DNA of 64,000 nucleotides from an uncultured Bacteroidales bacterium (GCA_946183915.1 CAMHDJ010000004.1:17998-81997), one strand, 5' to 3'. Numbered from the stretch's first letter, positions 1 to 8,212 are shown. Notes: generated by a model not told the origin, from the sequence alone. A program made the numbers and translations.

Positions 1-337
1 CCGCTGCGCGCTGCACTGTTGCGGGAGTGGTCGGCGCCAGGTGCTCCACGGCGGCGGGCTGCGGGGCGACGACGGCGGGCACCGAGGCCTCGGCCACCAT
101 CGGCGCCTCGGCGTGCCGGGGCCCGAGGAGCGACCACGCGGCCAGGCCGGCCACCATCAGGCCTGCCGCCGAGAAGAGTGCCGACCGCCGCCGCCGCACG
201 ATGCCGCCGGCCTGCCGTTCGGCCTGGGCCATCACTTCGTCGCGGTGCGTCAGCCGGTTCAGTTCGGCCAGTTCGCTGTCGCTGAGCGTCCCTTCGCGGT
301 AGCGCTCCAGCAGGTGTTGTATGATGTCGTTTTTCAT
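1..337 (-). CDS. Anti-sigma factor-like membrane protein, C-terminus cut by window edge
   Basis: The frame opens with ATG at 337 and runs off the left edge with no stop; 112 residues are visible. Residues 1-51 are a charged cytoplasmic part with a short helical start (MKNDIIQHLLERYREG) and an Arg-rich patch. Residues 52-71 form one hydrophobic membrane segment, followed by an Ala/Pro-rich extracytoplasmic stretch. It begins 8 bp after the stop of the ECF sigma gene, which is the usual place for the cognate anti-sigma factor. No zinc-binding HxxxCxxC motif is visible, so it is not a classical ZAS protein. The role is inferred from context and topology. Confidence 0.6.
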   Translation of the reverse strand, partial: MKNDIIQHLLERYREGTLSDSELAELNRLTHRDEVMAQAERQAGGIVRRRRSALFSAAGLMVAGLAAWSLLGPRHAEAPMVAEASVPAVVAPQPAAVEHLAPTTPATVQRAA

Positions 338-345
338 TTCGGGTG

Positions 346-801
346 TTATATCTCGTGTGTCATTATATACTTCAGTTTCTTCTCGGCCGAGGCCTGCAGC
401 CGCTTGACTGTGGAGGGGCTGACGCCGGTGAGGCGCGAGGTCTCTTCGATCGTGTAGCCGTGGTCGTGCCTCAGGTCCAGCACCTTCCTCTCCAGGGGGA
501 GCAGCAGCGAGCGGCTCTCCTTCAGCTCGTTGCCGAGGCGGCGATCCTCGGCCGCCGGCTCCTCGCTGGCGTCGAGTCGCATCAGGCGGCGCCGGCGGCG
601 CATGATGTTGATGCACTCGTTCTCCGTGGTGCGGAAGCAGTAGCCCACCACGTCGCGCAGCCCCACCCGCACCAAGGTCTTCACCACGGCCTCCTGCACG
701 GCATCCTTGGCGTCATCCTCGTCGTCGAGGATGCTCACCGCCCGGCTGTAGAAGTCGAGGTAGTGCTCTTCGAGGATGTGCCGCTTGTGTGCCGTTTTCA
801 T
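346..801 (-). CDS. RNA polymerase sigma factor, ECF type
   Basis: A 151-residue protein with an ECF layout. A region-2-like helix lies near residues 10-45 (YLDFYSRAVSILDDEDDAKDAV) and a region-4 helix-turn-helix lies near 100-147 (RKVLDLRHDHGYTIEETSRL, then a recognition helix with VSPSTVKRL). The linker is short and region 2 is slightly divergent, as in many Bacteroidota ECFs. It should redirect RNA polymerase to a small regulon and be restrained by the membrane protein encoded just downstream. No promoter is obvious in the 49 bp between it and the upstream gene. Confidence 0.85.
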   Translation of the reverse strand: MKTAHKRHILEEHYLDFYSRAVSILDDEDDAKDAVQEAVVKTLVRVGLRDVVGYCFRTTENECINIMRRRRRLMRLDASEEPAAEDRRLGNELKESRSLLLPLERKVLDLRHDHGYTIEETSRLTGVSPSTVKRLQASAEKKLKYIMTHEI

Positions 802-811
802 GCCCTATAGA

Positions 812-836
812 CGAAAAAGGAGCCCCGTTTGGCTCA
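812..836 (-). terminator. Short intrinsic terminator after the HsdR_N-type gene
   Basis: Read leftward, GAGCC, a short loop and GGCTC are followed by CTTTTT. It lies 15-40 bp past the stop of the gene ending at 851, before the sigma gene starts at 801. The stem is short. Confidence 0.5.
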
Positions 837-850
837 CGGTTTAACATTTT

Positions 851-1285
851 TTATGAAAATAGTGGCAGGTCGTGCAGCTGGCGGATGGCCCGGCGCTCGA
901 AGTCGACCTCGACCACCACCTGCTGGCGGCCGTTGGTGAGCAGCAGCAGCGGCACGTGCAGCACCGTGTTGTAGCGGCAGGCCTGGTCGCAGACCCGCTG
1001 GGTGATGGCCACCTCGGGCCGCTTGCACTCGACGATGATGCGCGGCCGACCGTCGGTGCCGTAGACCACGATGTCGCACCGGCGCGACTGCCCGTTGACC
1101 GTGATGGCGCCCTCCACCTGCATCAGTTCCAGCGGGTAACGGTAGTGTGTGTGCAGCATGTGGAGGGTTTGCTGGCGCACCTCCTCCTCGGGCGTCAGGG
1201 CCACCCATCGGCGGCGCACGGGGTCGAGCACTTCGCGCCGGCCGTCGGCCTCGCGCACCTCTATCTCGTCGTGTATCAGGTTCAT
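851..1285 (-). CDS. HsdR_N-type restriction endonuclease-fold protein
   Basis: A 144-residue stand-alone protein resembling the small Bacteroidota proteins carrying the type I restriction enzyme R N-terminal domain (HSDR_N_2, PF13588). The PD-(D/E)XK signature is present: Asp71, then Glu86-Cys-Lys88 after a beta-strand, then Gln101 and Tyr105 in the following helix. The first 30 residues form a conserved N-terminal cap (DPVRRRWVALTPEEEVRQ). No helicase, HsdM or HsdS gene is nearby, so it is not part of a restriction system here. The substrate is unknown. A good promoter lies 32 bp upstream and a hairpin terminator follows, so it appears monocistronic. Confidence 0.8.
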   Translation of the reverse strand: MNLIHDEIEVREADGRREVLDPVRRRWVALTPEEEVRQQTLHMLHTHYRYPLELMQVEGAITVNGQSRRCDIVVYGTDGRPRIIVECKRPEVAITQRVCDQACRYNTVLHVPLLLLTNGRQQVVVEVDFERRAIRQLHDLPLFS

Positions 1286-1316
1286 GGCTTACGTTTCGGG
1301 GTTGTCGTTACATGTG

Positions 1317-1324
1317 CAAAGATA
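1317..1324 (-). promoter_or_regulatory. Promoter -7 box (TATCTTTG) for the HsdR_N-type gene
   Basis: Leftward reading gives TATCTTTGCA, the Bacteroidota -7 element, 32 bp before the ATG at 1285. An 11-bp word array starts about 18 bp upstream, so the -33 region lies within or against the array. Confidence 0.75.
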
Positions 1325-1341
1325 CAAAAAAATCCCCAATC

Positions 1342-1434
1342 GCATCCGCCAGGCATCATCCAGGCATCATCCAGGCATCAACTAGGCATCAACTAGGCAT
1401 CAACCATGCATCCCCTCTGCATCATCTCTGCATG
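1342..1434. repeat. 11-bp periodic array (GGCATC words)
   Basis: GCATC, or GCATG in the last unit, recurs at 1342, 1353, 1364, 1375, 1386, 1397, 1408, 1419 and 1430: nine units with exact 11-bp spacing. The inner units read AACTAGGCATC or ATCCAGGCATC. The tail (units 1408-1434, ending CTCTGCATGTTTCCC) matches the tail of the array at 23074. On the minus strand the word is GATGCCTAGTT-like and points at the promoter at 1317. It is not coding; the period is not a multiple of three. Confidence 0.9.
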
Positions 1435-1487
1435 TTTCCCTTGTCGAAGCATCCCACGGACGGGGATGGGGGCAGGCCGACGGGGCG

Positions 1488-4058
1488 TCAATAGACGGTG
1501 CTCTCGTCGCCGCCCTCTTCCTCCATCTGCTGCGGGCGCTGCTTGAGGCCGTTGTTGATCTTCCATGAGAAGCCCACGGTGATCACCGGCGACAGCCGGC
1601 GGCCCTTCATCACGCGGTTGAAGGTCTGGCTGTAGGTGGTGTGGCCCCAGCCGCCGGTGCAGAAGACGTCGCTCACGCGCAGGTTGATGGTGCCGCGCCG
1701 GTCGAAGACGTCCTTCTTCACCGCCAGATCGACCCAGTAGGAGGGGTCCATCTGCGTCTGCAGGTCGAGCCACGGGGCCCAGTACTGGCCGCTGAGCTGC
1801 ACGGTCCAGTCCTTGGGCAGGGTCATGAACGAGCTGAACTTGCCGCTGGCCTGGAACGACGAGGTGCTCTGGTTGTAGAGCAGCTCCGTGCCCTCGATGT
1901 GGCTCTGGTAGAGGTTGAGGCTGACGTTGATCTTCCACCACTGGAATATCTGCCAGTCGAAGATGAACTCCATGCCGTAGTTGTAGCCGGTGCTGAGGTT
2001 GAGGCGCGTCGAGGCGCGGTAGCCGTCGTACTGGCTGTTGTAGGGCTCCCACCAGGCGTAGCGGGCCACGCTGTCGGCGCACCACGTGAAGCCGTAGTGG
2101 GTGATCATGTTGTTCGTCTGGCGGTAGTAGACCGAGGTGAAGAGGTTCACCTTCTTGATGCCGAGGTTGTAGCTCAGCTCGAAGGCGTTGGTGTATTCGG
2201 GGTCGAGGTCGGGATTGCCGAAGCTCATCTGGTTGTCTTCGCGGATGTCCATGAAGGGGTTGAGATCCCACATGTGGGGGCGGTGCACGCGACGGCTGTA
2301 GCTGAGCTGGGCGCTCTGCAGGTCGCTGATCTTGTAGGAGAGGTGCAGGGTGGGGTAGATCTGCCAGTAGGTCTTGTCGACCGGCACCGTGTCGGCCGGG
2401 CGGTAGAGGTCGCGGCCGTAGATGCTGGCGTACTCGCCGCGCAGGCCCGCCTGCAGCGAGAGGGCGTCGGTGAGGCTGCCGCCCAGGGTGGCGTAGACGG
2501 CGTGCACGTGCTGGCGGTAGTCGAAGTGGGTCGAGGAGAGCGAGTCGTAGTAGCGCTCCAGGCCGTAGCCCGAGGCCGTTCCCGTCGAGGGGAAGTACTC
2601 GGTGCGGTAGTAGTCGGCGCGCTGGTCGGGCCAGTCCATGCGACCCTCGTAGCCCGTCTCCAGCCGCCAGCCTTCGCGGCCCAGGAACGAGTCGAGCGGC
2701 CGCAGCCAGTTGGCCTTCAGGTTCAGGGCCTGGTGGTGGTTCTCGGTCAGGTTCTCGCGCAGGTAGTAGTTGTCCCACAGGGCGGCGTCGCCGAAGTAGG
2801 TCTGCTCCTGGTCGCCCTCGCCCTGCACGTGGCGCATGCTGAAGGTGGCGTCGAGGGTCAGCTCCTCGTCCTTGCGGTCGAATTTTTTGGTGTAGAGAAG
2901 GTTGAACGAGTGGTTGACGTTCCGGTTGCTGCTGGTGGTGTGCTGGTGGTAGCCGAGCGAGTCGCCGAAGAGGAGGTCGGTGGCATAGCTGTCGCTCTGG
3001 CGCCGACGGTTGCCGCCACGCAGCTGGTAGCTCAGCAGCAGGCTGTTCTTGTCGTCGAAGTAGTACTCGCCGCCCAGCTTGACGCTCCCCATGGTGCCGG
3101 GGTTGAGGCTGTACTGTTCGATGCTGTTGTGCGAGATGGGCGAGCCCGTGTTGTCGAGGTACTCGATGTCCGACTCGGCCCGGTTGCCGCGCTGGCGCAG
3201 GCCCGCGTCGGCGCTGAAGAAGAGGTTGTACTTCTCCGTGGTGTAGTTCAGGCTGATGTTGCCCATGGCTGTGGGGATGAACGAGGGCAGCGAGTCTGGC
3301 ACTGCGAAGGGCAGCGGGGCGCCCACGTTGACGTTCACCACGCCGTTGAGGCCCAGGGCACCGGCGGTGCGGTCCTTGAGCTTGATGTTGATGATGCCGC
3401 TCATGCCCTCGGGGTCGTACTTGGCCGAGGGGTTGGTGATGACCTCCACGTTCTCCACCGTCGAGGCGGGGATCTGCTCCAAGAGGGTGCTCAGGTCGGA
3501 GGCCAGCAGTTCGCTCGGGCGCCCGTTGACGAGCACCTTGACATTCGACGAGCCGCGCAGCGTCACGTTGCCGTCGTTGTCCACGGCCACACTCGGCACC
3601 TGCTCCAGCACGTCGGTCGCCGTGCCGCCGCCGGCCACGATGTTCTTGTCCACGTTCACCACCCGCTTGTCCAGCTGGTACTCCACCATGCTCCGCTCGG
3701 CGGTGATCTCCACGGCCTCCATCAGGGTGGCCTGCGGGCTGATGGGCAGCTTGCCCAGGTTCATTGTCGGCCGGTCGGCGCTGAGGGAAACCAGACTTTT
3801 GTGGTACTGCGGCTCGTAGCCGATGAAGGTGATGCGCAGCAGGTAGCGCCCGTAGGGAGCCTCCAGGCGGAAGCTGCCGTTGCTCTCGGTCACCGTGCCC
3901 CCCTTCAGGGTGCTGTCGTTGGGCGAGAGCAGCGCCACGGTGGCGTACTCGATATTCTCACCCGTGCGGGCATCGACCACGCGGCCCCGCACCGTCCCTT
4001 TCTGCGCAGCCGCCGTGAGCGACAGGGCGCAGACCATCAACACCAGTATCCGTTTCAT
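1488..4058 (-). CDS. Outer-membrane beta-barrel receptor, TonB-dependent-receptor-like
   Basis: An 856-residue outer-membrane protein. Residues 1-19 are a Sec signal peptide. About 20-110 is a carboxypeptidase-regulatory-like beta-sandwich (GRVVDARTGENIEYATV). About 130-240 is a plug-like domain (DVLEQVPSVAVDNDGNVTLRG, NVEVITNPSAKYDPEG). The rest is a beta-barrel of the OMP_b-brl_3 type with many aromatic strands. It probably imports or binds a substrate with TonB energy, though no TonB box was verified. The start at 4058 follows the signal peptide; the frame is open further upstream, but that part overlaps the PAS gene and looks like shadow sequence. The start overlaps the PAS gene's stop as ATGA, indicating translational coupling. 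The substrate cannot be told from context. Confidence 0.88.
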   Translation of the reverse strand: MKRILVLMVCALSLTAAAQKGTVRGRVVDARTGENIEYATVALLSPNDSTLKGGTVTESNGSFRLEAPYGRYLLRITFIGYEPQYHKSLVSLSADRPTMNLGKLPISPQATLMEAVEITAERSMVEYQLDKRVVNVDKNIVAGGGTATDVLEQVPSVAVDNDGNVTLRGSSNVKVLVNGRPSELLASDLSTLLEQIPASTVENVEVITNPSAKYDPEGMSGIINIKLKDRTAGALGLNGVVNVNVGAPLPFAVPDSLPSFIPTAMGNISLNYTTEKYNLFFSADAGLRQRGNRAESDIEYLDNTGSPISHNSIEQYSLNPGTMGSVKLGGEYYFDDKNSLLLSYQLRGGNRRRQSDSYATDLLFGDSLGYHQHTTSSNRNVNHSFNLLYTKKFDRKDEELTLDATFSMRHVQGEGDQEQTYFGDAALWDNYYLRENLTENHHQALNLKANWLRPLDSFLGREGWRLETGYEGRMDWPDQRADYYRTEYFPSTGTASGYGLERYYDSLSSTHFDYRQHVHAVYATLGGSLTDALSLQAGLRGEYASIYGRDLYRPADTVPVDKTYWQIYPTLHLSYKISDLQSAQLSYSRRVHRPHMWDLNPFMDIREDNQMSFGNPDLDPEYTNAFELSYNLGIKKVNLFTSVYYRQTNNMITHYGFTWCADSVARYAWWEPYNSQYDGYRASTRLNLSTGYNYGMEFIFDWQIFQWWKINVSLNLYQSHIEGTELLYNQSTSSFQASGKFSSFMTLPKDWTVQLSGQYWAPWLDLQTQMDPSYWVDLAVKKDVFDRRGTINLRVSDVFCTGGWGHTTYSQTFNRVMKGRRLSPVITVGFSWKINNGLKQRPQQMEEEGGDESTVY

Positions 4059-4420
4059 TGCTGGGGCTTGGGTTGGCGCACGTAGTGCGGCATCTCGAAG
4101 GGGATCTCGATCGAGTACTCGATCAGTCCGCCGAACTCTCCGTTCTCTTTCCACCAGGGGGTCTGGTAGATCAGTTTCTTCACCTTCGAGCCGTCGGCCA
4201 GGGTTTTCTCGATGGTGTAGGCGTTCATCTGCTGGTGCTCGAGCAGGCCTTTGAGCTTGGTCTTGGCGGGCTCGGGGTGGCAGTCCATCAGGTTGTGGCC
4301 GATGATCTTGTGGCCGTGGCTGTTGACGTCGGCGCTGTGCTGGTTCATGTCGACGACGTAGCCGTCGGCGTCGCACACCGTGATGGCGATATTCTTCAGT
4401 CCTTCAAAATAACTATCCAT
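4055..4420 (-). CDS. PAS domain protein coupled to the outer-membrane receptor
   Basis: A 121-residue protein consisting of essentially one PAS domain: N-terminal NIAITVCDADGYVVDMN, a central helix with GHNLMDCHPEP, then the closing strands (TIEKTLADGSKVKKLIYQTPWW). No histidine kinase, cyclase or DNA-binding domain is attached. PAS domains of this form bind small ligands or cofactors such as flavin or heme, but none can be assigned here. It is the first gene of a two-gene operon and overlaps the receptor gene by 4 bp, so a sensory or binding role linked to uptake is plausible but inferred. Confidence 0.75.
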   Translation of the reverse strand: MDSYFEGLKNIAITVCDADGYVVDMNQHSADVNSHGHKIIGHNLMDCHPEPAKTKLKGLLEHQQMNAYTIEKTLADGSKVKKLIYQTPWWKENGEFGGLIEYSIEIPFEMPHYVRQPKPQQ

Positions 4421-4477
4421 ATCTATTCTGTTTTATTTCAATCAAATAAACAATAAGCTCCATTGCTTTTCAGAAAG

Positions 4478-4485
4478 CAAAGGTA
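4478..4485 (-). promoter_or_regulatory. Promoter -7 box (TACCTTTG) for the PAS-receptor operon
   Basis: Leftward TAGTACCTTTGC gives a TAnnTTTG box about 58 bp before the ATG at 4420. No clear TTTG is seen at the -33 spacing. Confidence 0.6.
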
Positions 4486-4703
4486 CTAAAAATATTACTC
4501 TTTTTGACGGGTCGGGGAAATTATTTTCGCCAATTGGAATAAAAGTCGCACTTTTGCAGTCGCAAACAATCTATGTGCATCTGCCAAACGGCGGCACCCT
4601 CGGAATGAAAAAAAGTTAATAACACCTGTAAGATTTGCCCTTTTATGCGACTACTATGTGTGAAAGGACAAAATATGTTTAATCCGATAAAACCAACAAT
4701 ACA

Positions 4704-5207
4704 ATGAAGAGGCTCCTTTTTAAACTCGTACTGGTGTTCTGTGCACTTGCGACATTCGCTGCCTGCAGTGCCAGCCGCCCTCTTGAGAAACAACTTGCCA
4801 AGATGCCGCAGAAGGCGATGCTTCTCTCGGAAGTCACCGAAATGGGCATCACGCTCGACACGTTGGAAACCATCTATCCCAGCGGCATGTTCATCCTTGG
4901 AGACAGTGTACCGCAAGAGTATATGCAGTCGTGGATGGCTTTCGTACAGGGATTGAGTGAAGCAATGAGGGAAGCAGGCATGAACTGGACGGAGCCTTAC
5001 CGCCTGTGGGGTCGCGCCTACTTCTCCCCTGACGGTACAGTGGAACATTACTTTTACACATGGTCAGGCGACAGGAAACCAACAAATGAATGGCAAGTGC
5101 AGTTTCGCGAAGTGCTGGAGCGTTATCTTGCCACCTACCGCTTCGCCTACCCGATGAACCGTAGATTTGCCCAATGCGGAGGAATCAGGCTAACGCCAGC
5201 TGAATAG
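4704..5207 (+). CDS. Small lipoprotein of unknown function
   Basis: A 167-residue protein with a lipoprotein signal peptide (MKRLLFKLVLVFCALATFAAC, lipobox Cys21). The mature part is mixed alpha/beta and ends in FAYPMNRRFAQCGGIRLTP. No family is recognised. GC content is lower than in most neighbours. The 280 bp upstream is AT-rich; a weak box (CACTTTTG near 4552) may be its promoter, giving a leader of about 140 nt. The next lipoprotein gene follows 62 bp downstream in the same direction. Confidence 0.75.
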   Translation: MKRLLFKLVLVFCALATFAACSASRPLEKQLAKMPQKAMLLSEVTEMGITLDTLETIYPSGMFILGDSVPQEYMQSWMAFVQGLSEAMREAGMNWTEPYRLWGRAYFSPDGTVEHYFYTWSGDRKPTNEWQVQFREVLERYLATYRFAYPMNRRFAQCGGIRLTPAE

Positions 5208-5269
5208 TTATATTCTATATAGTTCTACGAATAATCAAAATAATTCTTGTTAAATAAAAATCAATCATA

Positions 5270-5716
5270 ATGAAAAGAAACATCAAGAAAATCACAAGCA
5301 TTCTGTTTGTGGCAGCCACAATGACGATGGCTGCATGCGACCCTGACGAGATTGTCTCTCCAAATCCGGAACACCCGGCAAATCCGATAAGCGATGTGTA
5401 CCACACCGCATGGATTAACGAGGAAACCGACACCTATGAAGACGAGTACGGCAACCAGCACGAGTCGGTCGAGACCAACATCCTCAGGTTCGAGACCGAG
5501 ACAACGGGACAAATGGAATACAAGTACGTGACGGCCACGCAAAACGAGGACGAGAGCTATCCGTTCACCTACACCTATTCCACGCCCAACGGTACAATCA
5601 CGATTAGCGAAGGCGGCAGCACCGAGACGTTCAACTTCTCGTACAACGCCAGCAACAACACGCTCGCGATTTACGACGGTGCGTACTATAGAATGTTCTC
5701 CCGTCTACAGGAATAA
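5270..5716 (+). CDS. Small lipoprotein, lipocalin-like beta-rich
   Basis: A 148-residue protein with a lipoprotein signal (ending MTMAAC, lipobox Cys23). The mature part consists of alternating polar strands (TNILRFETETTGQMEYKYV, TYTYSTPNGTITISEGG), resembling small Bacteroidota lipoproteins with a lipocalin-like barrel. The exact family is not certain. It is probably periplasmic or surface-anchored. A strong terminator follows at 5738. It may share a transcript with the lipoprotein gene upstream. Confidence 0.7.
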   Translation: MKRNIKKITSILFVAATMTMAACDPDEIVSPNPEHPANPISDVYHTAWINEETDTYEDEYGNQHESVETNILRFETETTGQMEYKYVTATQNEDESYPFTYTYSTPNGTITISEGGSTETFNFSYNASNNTLAIYDGAYYRMFSRLQE

Positions 5717-5737
5717 TAGGATGAGATTCTCTCCAAG

Positions 5738-5769
5738 GGTGTCCGCATCGCCGCGGGCACCTTTTTTTT
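5738..5769 (+). terminator. Intrinsic terminator after lipoprotein gene
   Basis: Stem GGTGTCCGC (5738-5746) pairs with GCGGGCACC (5753-5761) with one G-T pair and a 6-nt loop, followed by eight T residues. Confidence 0.9.
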
Positions 5770-5864
5770 ATGTGCCTACATTTGGTGGCACGTCACGAAA
5801 TGGGAAATGGCGCTGTAAAACGACCGCCGACACATCGCCGAGGGATCACCGAGAGGTCGTGGGA

Positions 5865-5928
5865 CAAAAAAAAGCTTGCGCAGGTGCAATTGGAGCGGTG
5901 GACTCCAAATTGACCTGCGCAAGCTTTT
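5865..5928 (-). terminator. Long-stem terminator after the ptb-like gene
   Basis: AAAAGCTTGCGCAGGT (5870-5885) and its perfect 16-bp inverse (5913-5928) enclose a 27-nt loop that itself nearly pairs (CAATTGGAG with CTCCAAATTG). Read leftward the hairpin ends in a run of T. It sits 30 bp past the stop at 5958. Confidence 0.85.
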
Positions 5929-5957
5929 CAGTGGTTTGGCTTAATTTGCCGTAATGT

Positions 5958-6866
5958 TTATTTGCACTGCAGGGCGGCCAGGGCGATGCTGTAGAGCTTG
6001 GTCTTGGCGCTGTCGCCGCGGCTGGTGAGGACGCAGGGTACGCGGGCACCCATCACCATGCAAGCCAGCTCGGCGTGGGCAAACTTGGTGCAGGCCTTGT
6101 AGAAGATGTTGCCGCTCTCGATGTTGGGGAACAGCAGGCAGTCGGCGTCGCCGGCCACCTCGCTGGTGAGCTTCTTGGTCTGGGCGCTCTCCTTGTCGAT
6201 GGCGCAGTCGAGGCTCAGGGGGCCGTCGACCACGGCGCCGGGGATCTGGCCACGCTGGCTCTGCATGCCAAGCCATGCGGCTTCGGCGCAGGCGGGCATA
6301 CCCACGGAGACCTGCTCGGTGGCGGCGAGGACGGCCACCTTGGGTTTCGGGTTCTCGAGGCTCTTGGAGACCTGGATCAGGAAGTTCATGATGGCGGTCT
6401 TCTGCTTGAAGTCGGGGGCGGGGATGATGGCCATGTCCGAGCAGCAGAGCAGCTTGTGGTAGGCGGGCACCTCCATGACGGCCATGTGGGTCAGCATGTC
6501 GTTCTTCTTGCCGGGCATCAGACCGCTCTCCTTGTTGAGGATGGCGCGCATGTACTTGTCGGTCGAGAGCAGACCCTTCATCAGGAAGTCGCCCTTGCCT
6601 TCGTTGATCAGGGCCACGGCCTTGGCACCGGCCTTGTTGTCGTTGGCTTCCTGCACCAGCTCGAACTTGTTCACGTCGATGCCTTCTTCGGCACAGACTT
6701 TCTTGATCGTCTCGATGTCGCCCACGAGGGTGGCCTCGACGATACCGCGGTCGATGGCGGCGCTCACGGCGCTGATGGTGTGGCTGTCGTTGGCATAAGC
6801 AGCGACGAGACGTTTCTTACCTTTCGATTTGACCAGCTCAAGCAGGTCGTCAAGTTTCGTAATCAT
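5958..6866 (-). CDS. ptb: Phosphate acyltransferase (phosphate butyryltransferase-like)
   Basis: A 302-residue cytoplasmic enzyme of the PTA/PTB family. It moves an acyl group between CoA and phosphate (acyl-CoA + Pi to acyl phosphate). Family motifs include KGLLSTDKYMRAILN, NDMLTHMAVMEVPAY, the acidic PAPDFKQKTAIM stretch and a C-terminal LLFPNIESGNIFYK. The length and the lack of a separate N-terminal regulatory domain fit phosphate butyryltransferase better than acetyl Pta, but the chain-length preference cannot be read from sequence. No butyrate kinase gene is adjacent. It has its own promoter and a strong terminator. Confidence 0.85.
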   Translation of the reverse strand: MITKLDDLLELVKSKGKKRLVAAYANDSHTISAVSAAIDRGIVEATLVGDIETIKKVCAEEGIDVNKFELVQEANDNKAGAKAVALINEGKGDFLMKGLLSTDKYMRAILNKESGLMPGKKNDMLTHMAVMEVPAYHKLLCCSDMAIIPAPDFKQKTAIMNFLIQVSKSLENPKPKVAVLAATEQVSVGMPACAEAAWLGMQSQRGQIPGAVVDGPLSLDCAIDKESAQTKKLTSEVAGDADCLLFPNIESGNIFYKACTKFAHAELACMVMGARVPCVLTSRGDSAKTKLYSIALAALQCK

Positions 6867-6914
6867 ATTGATAATTAATTATTTGTAGTTAAACTTTCTT
6901 CCCATTCGGGACTG

Positions 6915-6946
6915 CAAATATATAAAATAATTTGCAATCCGCGAAA
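6915..6946 (-). promoter_or_regulatory. Promoter of the ptb-like gene
   Basis: Leftward -7 box TATATTTG (6922-6915), 20-bp spacer, and TTTC at the -33 position (6946-6943), about 50 bp before the ATG. Confidence 0.7.
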
Positions 6947-7071
6947 TACTTTTTCGCCCCGAAGGCATAATTCTCCCAATCGAGGAAAATATTGCCGCCC
7001 AGCACCCCGGTTGAACACCCTGCGACGAGGGTGGAGTCGACCCCTCCGAAATGCCCATGGTTCCTAGTCTT

Positions 7072-7250
7072 CTCCCTGATGACTCCCTGATGACTCCCTG
7101 ATGACTCTCTTAAAACCAGGGCAAAATCCTTGCCCTGTCAGCGTTTTGCGAGTTTTCCAGCATGGTTTGCACACTTCCGGAAGGCCAAACGTCTCGTTTA
7201 GAACGGTTTAAATGTGCAAATTAGATCGTGCACGATCTAATTTTTTAACT
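7072..7250 (+). repeat. Composite intergenic element, copy 1
   Basis: In order: 11-bp GATGACTCCCT words with GATG at 7078, 7089 and 7100; a hairpin CAGGGCAA/TTGCCCTG near 7118-7138; a conserved middle (GCGTTTTGCGAGTTTTCCAG); and a perfect 26-bp palindrome at 7218-7243 with core AGATCGTGCACGATCT, running into T residues. Matching copies lie at 49531-49730 (+) and 57552-57756 (-). It occupies the 550-bp gap between the ptb-like gene and the GT2 gene; nothing else is seen there apart from promoters. Confidence 0.9.
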
Positions 7251-7382
7251 TAATTTAGTATAATTTTCAGAAGCGGCGACCGTCGCTGTTATATACCTCG
7301 CTCGGCGGCGACCATTCCCGGCGTCTCTGACGAAAAATCGGTTTTTTTTTCGATTGTCCCCTCGCGAATTGTTTTTTTTGTG

Positions 7383-7390
7383 TATCTTTG
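7383..7390 (+). promoter_or_regulatory. Promoter -7 box (TATCTTTG) for the GT2 gene
   Basis: TATCTTTGCA ends 26 bp before the ATG at 7416. The -33 element is unclear in a T-rich stretch. Confidence 0.75.
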
Positions 7391-7415
7391 CAATTTGATT
7401 AAAAAGGTAAAAGTT

Positions 7416-8141
7416 ATGTCAGACACACTGGTTATCACGCCTACTTACAACGAGAAAGAGAACATCGAGGCCATCATCCGCAAGGTCTTTTCGCTCCCCA
7501 AGGAGTTCGATATGCTCATCGTCGAGGACAATTCGCCCGACGGCACGGCCGACATCGTCAAGCGACTGATGCAGGAATTCCCCGAGCGCCTGCACATCGT
7601 CGAGCGCAAGGGCAAGCTGGGCCTCGGCACCGCCTACCTGGACGGCATGCGCTGGGGCGCCGATCACGGCTACGACTACATGATCGAGATGGACGCCGAC
7701 TTCAGCCACAACCCCGACGACCTCGTGCGCCTCTACGACGCCTGCTCGACGGGCAAGGGCGACGTGGTGGTCGGTTCGCGCTACGTCGACGGCAAGATCA
7801 GCGTGGTCAACTGGCCCATGACGCGCCTGCTGATGAGCTACTTTGCCTCGAAGTACGTCAAGTGCGTCACCGGCATGCGGGTGGCCGACGCCACGGCCGG
7901 CTTTGTCTGCTGGAGCCGCCGTGTGCTGGAGCGGATGAAGTTCGACAAGGTGAAGTTCGTAGGCTATGCCTTCCAGATCGAGATGAAGTATACCGCCACG
8001 CGCCTGGGCTTCAAGGTCTACGAGGTGCCCATCATCTTCACCGACCGCGTCCTCGGCACCTCGAAGATGAGCATGAAGATCTTTAAGGAGGCCTTCTTCG
8101 GGGTCTTCAACCTCAAGTTCCGCAACTGGAAGAACTACTGA
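7416..8141 (+). CDS. Polyprenol monophosphomannose synthase-like GT2 glycosyltransferase
   Basis: A 241-residue GT-A fold enzyme of the dolichol-phosphate mannosyltransferase group. N-terminal VITPTYNEKENIEAIIRKV, then EDNSPDGTAD, the metal/nucleotide-binding EMDADFSHNP near residue 90-100, the GSRYVDG motif, and the C-terminal RVLGTSKMS motif. No C-terminal membrane domain is present, so it is the short soluble type. It transfers mannose (or a related sugar) from GDP-sugar to polyprenyl phosphate for envelope glycan or protein O-glycosylation. The start at 7416 is chosen because an earlier in-frame ATG at 7380 lies inside the promoter. Confidence 0.88.
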   Translation: MSDTLVITPTYNEKENIEAIIRKVFSLPKEFDMLIVEDNSPDGTADIVKRLMQEFPERLHIVERKGKLGLGTAYLDGMRWGADHGYDYMIEMDADFSHNPDDLVRLYDACSTGKGDVVVGSRYVDGKISVVNWPMTRLLMSYFASKYVKCVTGMRVADATAGFVCWSRRVLERMKFDKVKFVGYAFQIEMKYTATRLGFKVYEVPIIFTDRVLGTSKMSMKIFKEAFFGVFNLKFRNWKNY

Positions 8142-8186
8142 TCTCACTCTCCGAGGAACCTTTAGCTCCTTGCCGCTGGCGCGGCA

Positions 8187-8212
8187 GAAATCTCGTAAAT
8201 CTTGTAAATTAT
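8187..8212. repeat. Left inverted arm flanking the GxxExxY gene
   Basis: The arm contains two 9-bp words (AATCTCGTA, AATCTTGTA) followed by AATTAT, and it overlaps the start codon at 8211. It matches the inverse of 8629-8654 at 24 of 26 positions. Confidence 0.85.

Noticed and set aside
851..1285. Part of a type I restriction-modification system
   Set aside because: No hsdM, hsdS or helicase part of hsdR is nearby; the protein has only the N-terminal nuclease-like domain and the stand-alone form is common.
1342..1434. 11-bp array as coding sequence for a repetitive peptide
   Set aside because: Open frames cross it, but the period is not a multiple of three, the frame has no start context, and the same array is intergenic at 23074.
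1641..4085. Long open frame on the plus strand opposite the outer-membrane receptor
   Set aside because: Its translation is Val/Ala/Glu-rich shadow sequence produced by the GC-rich third codon positions of the real gene; there is no motif or promoter. The same applies to other long antisense frames, such as those opposite the S9 peptidase, purL, the C25 protease, glmS and the Wza-like gene.
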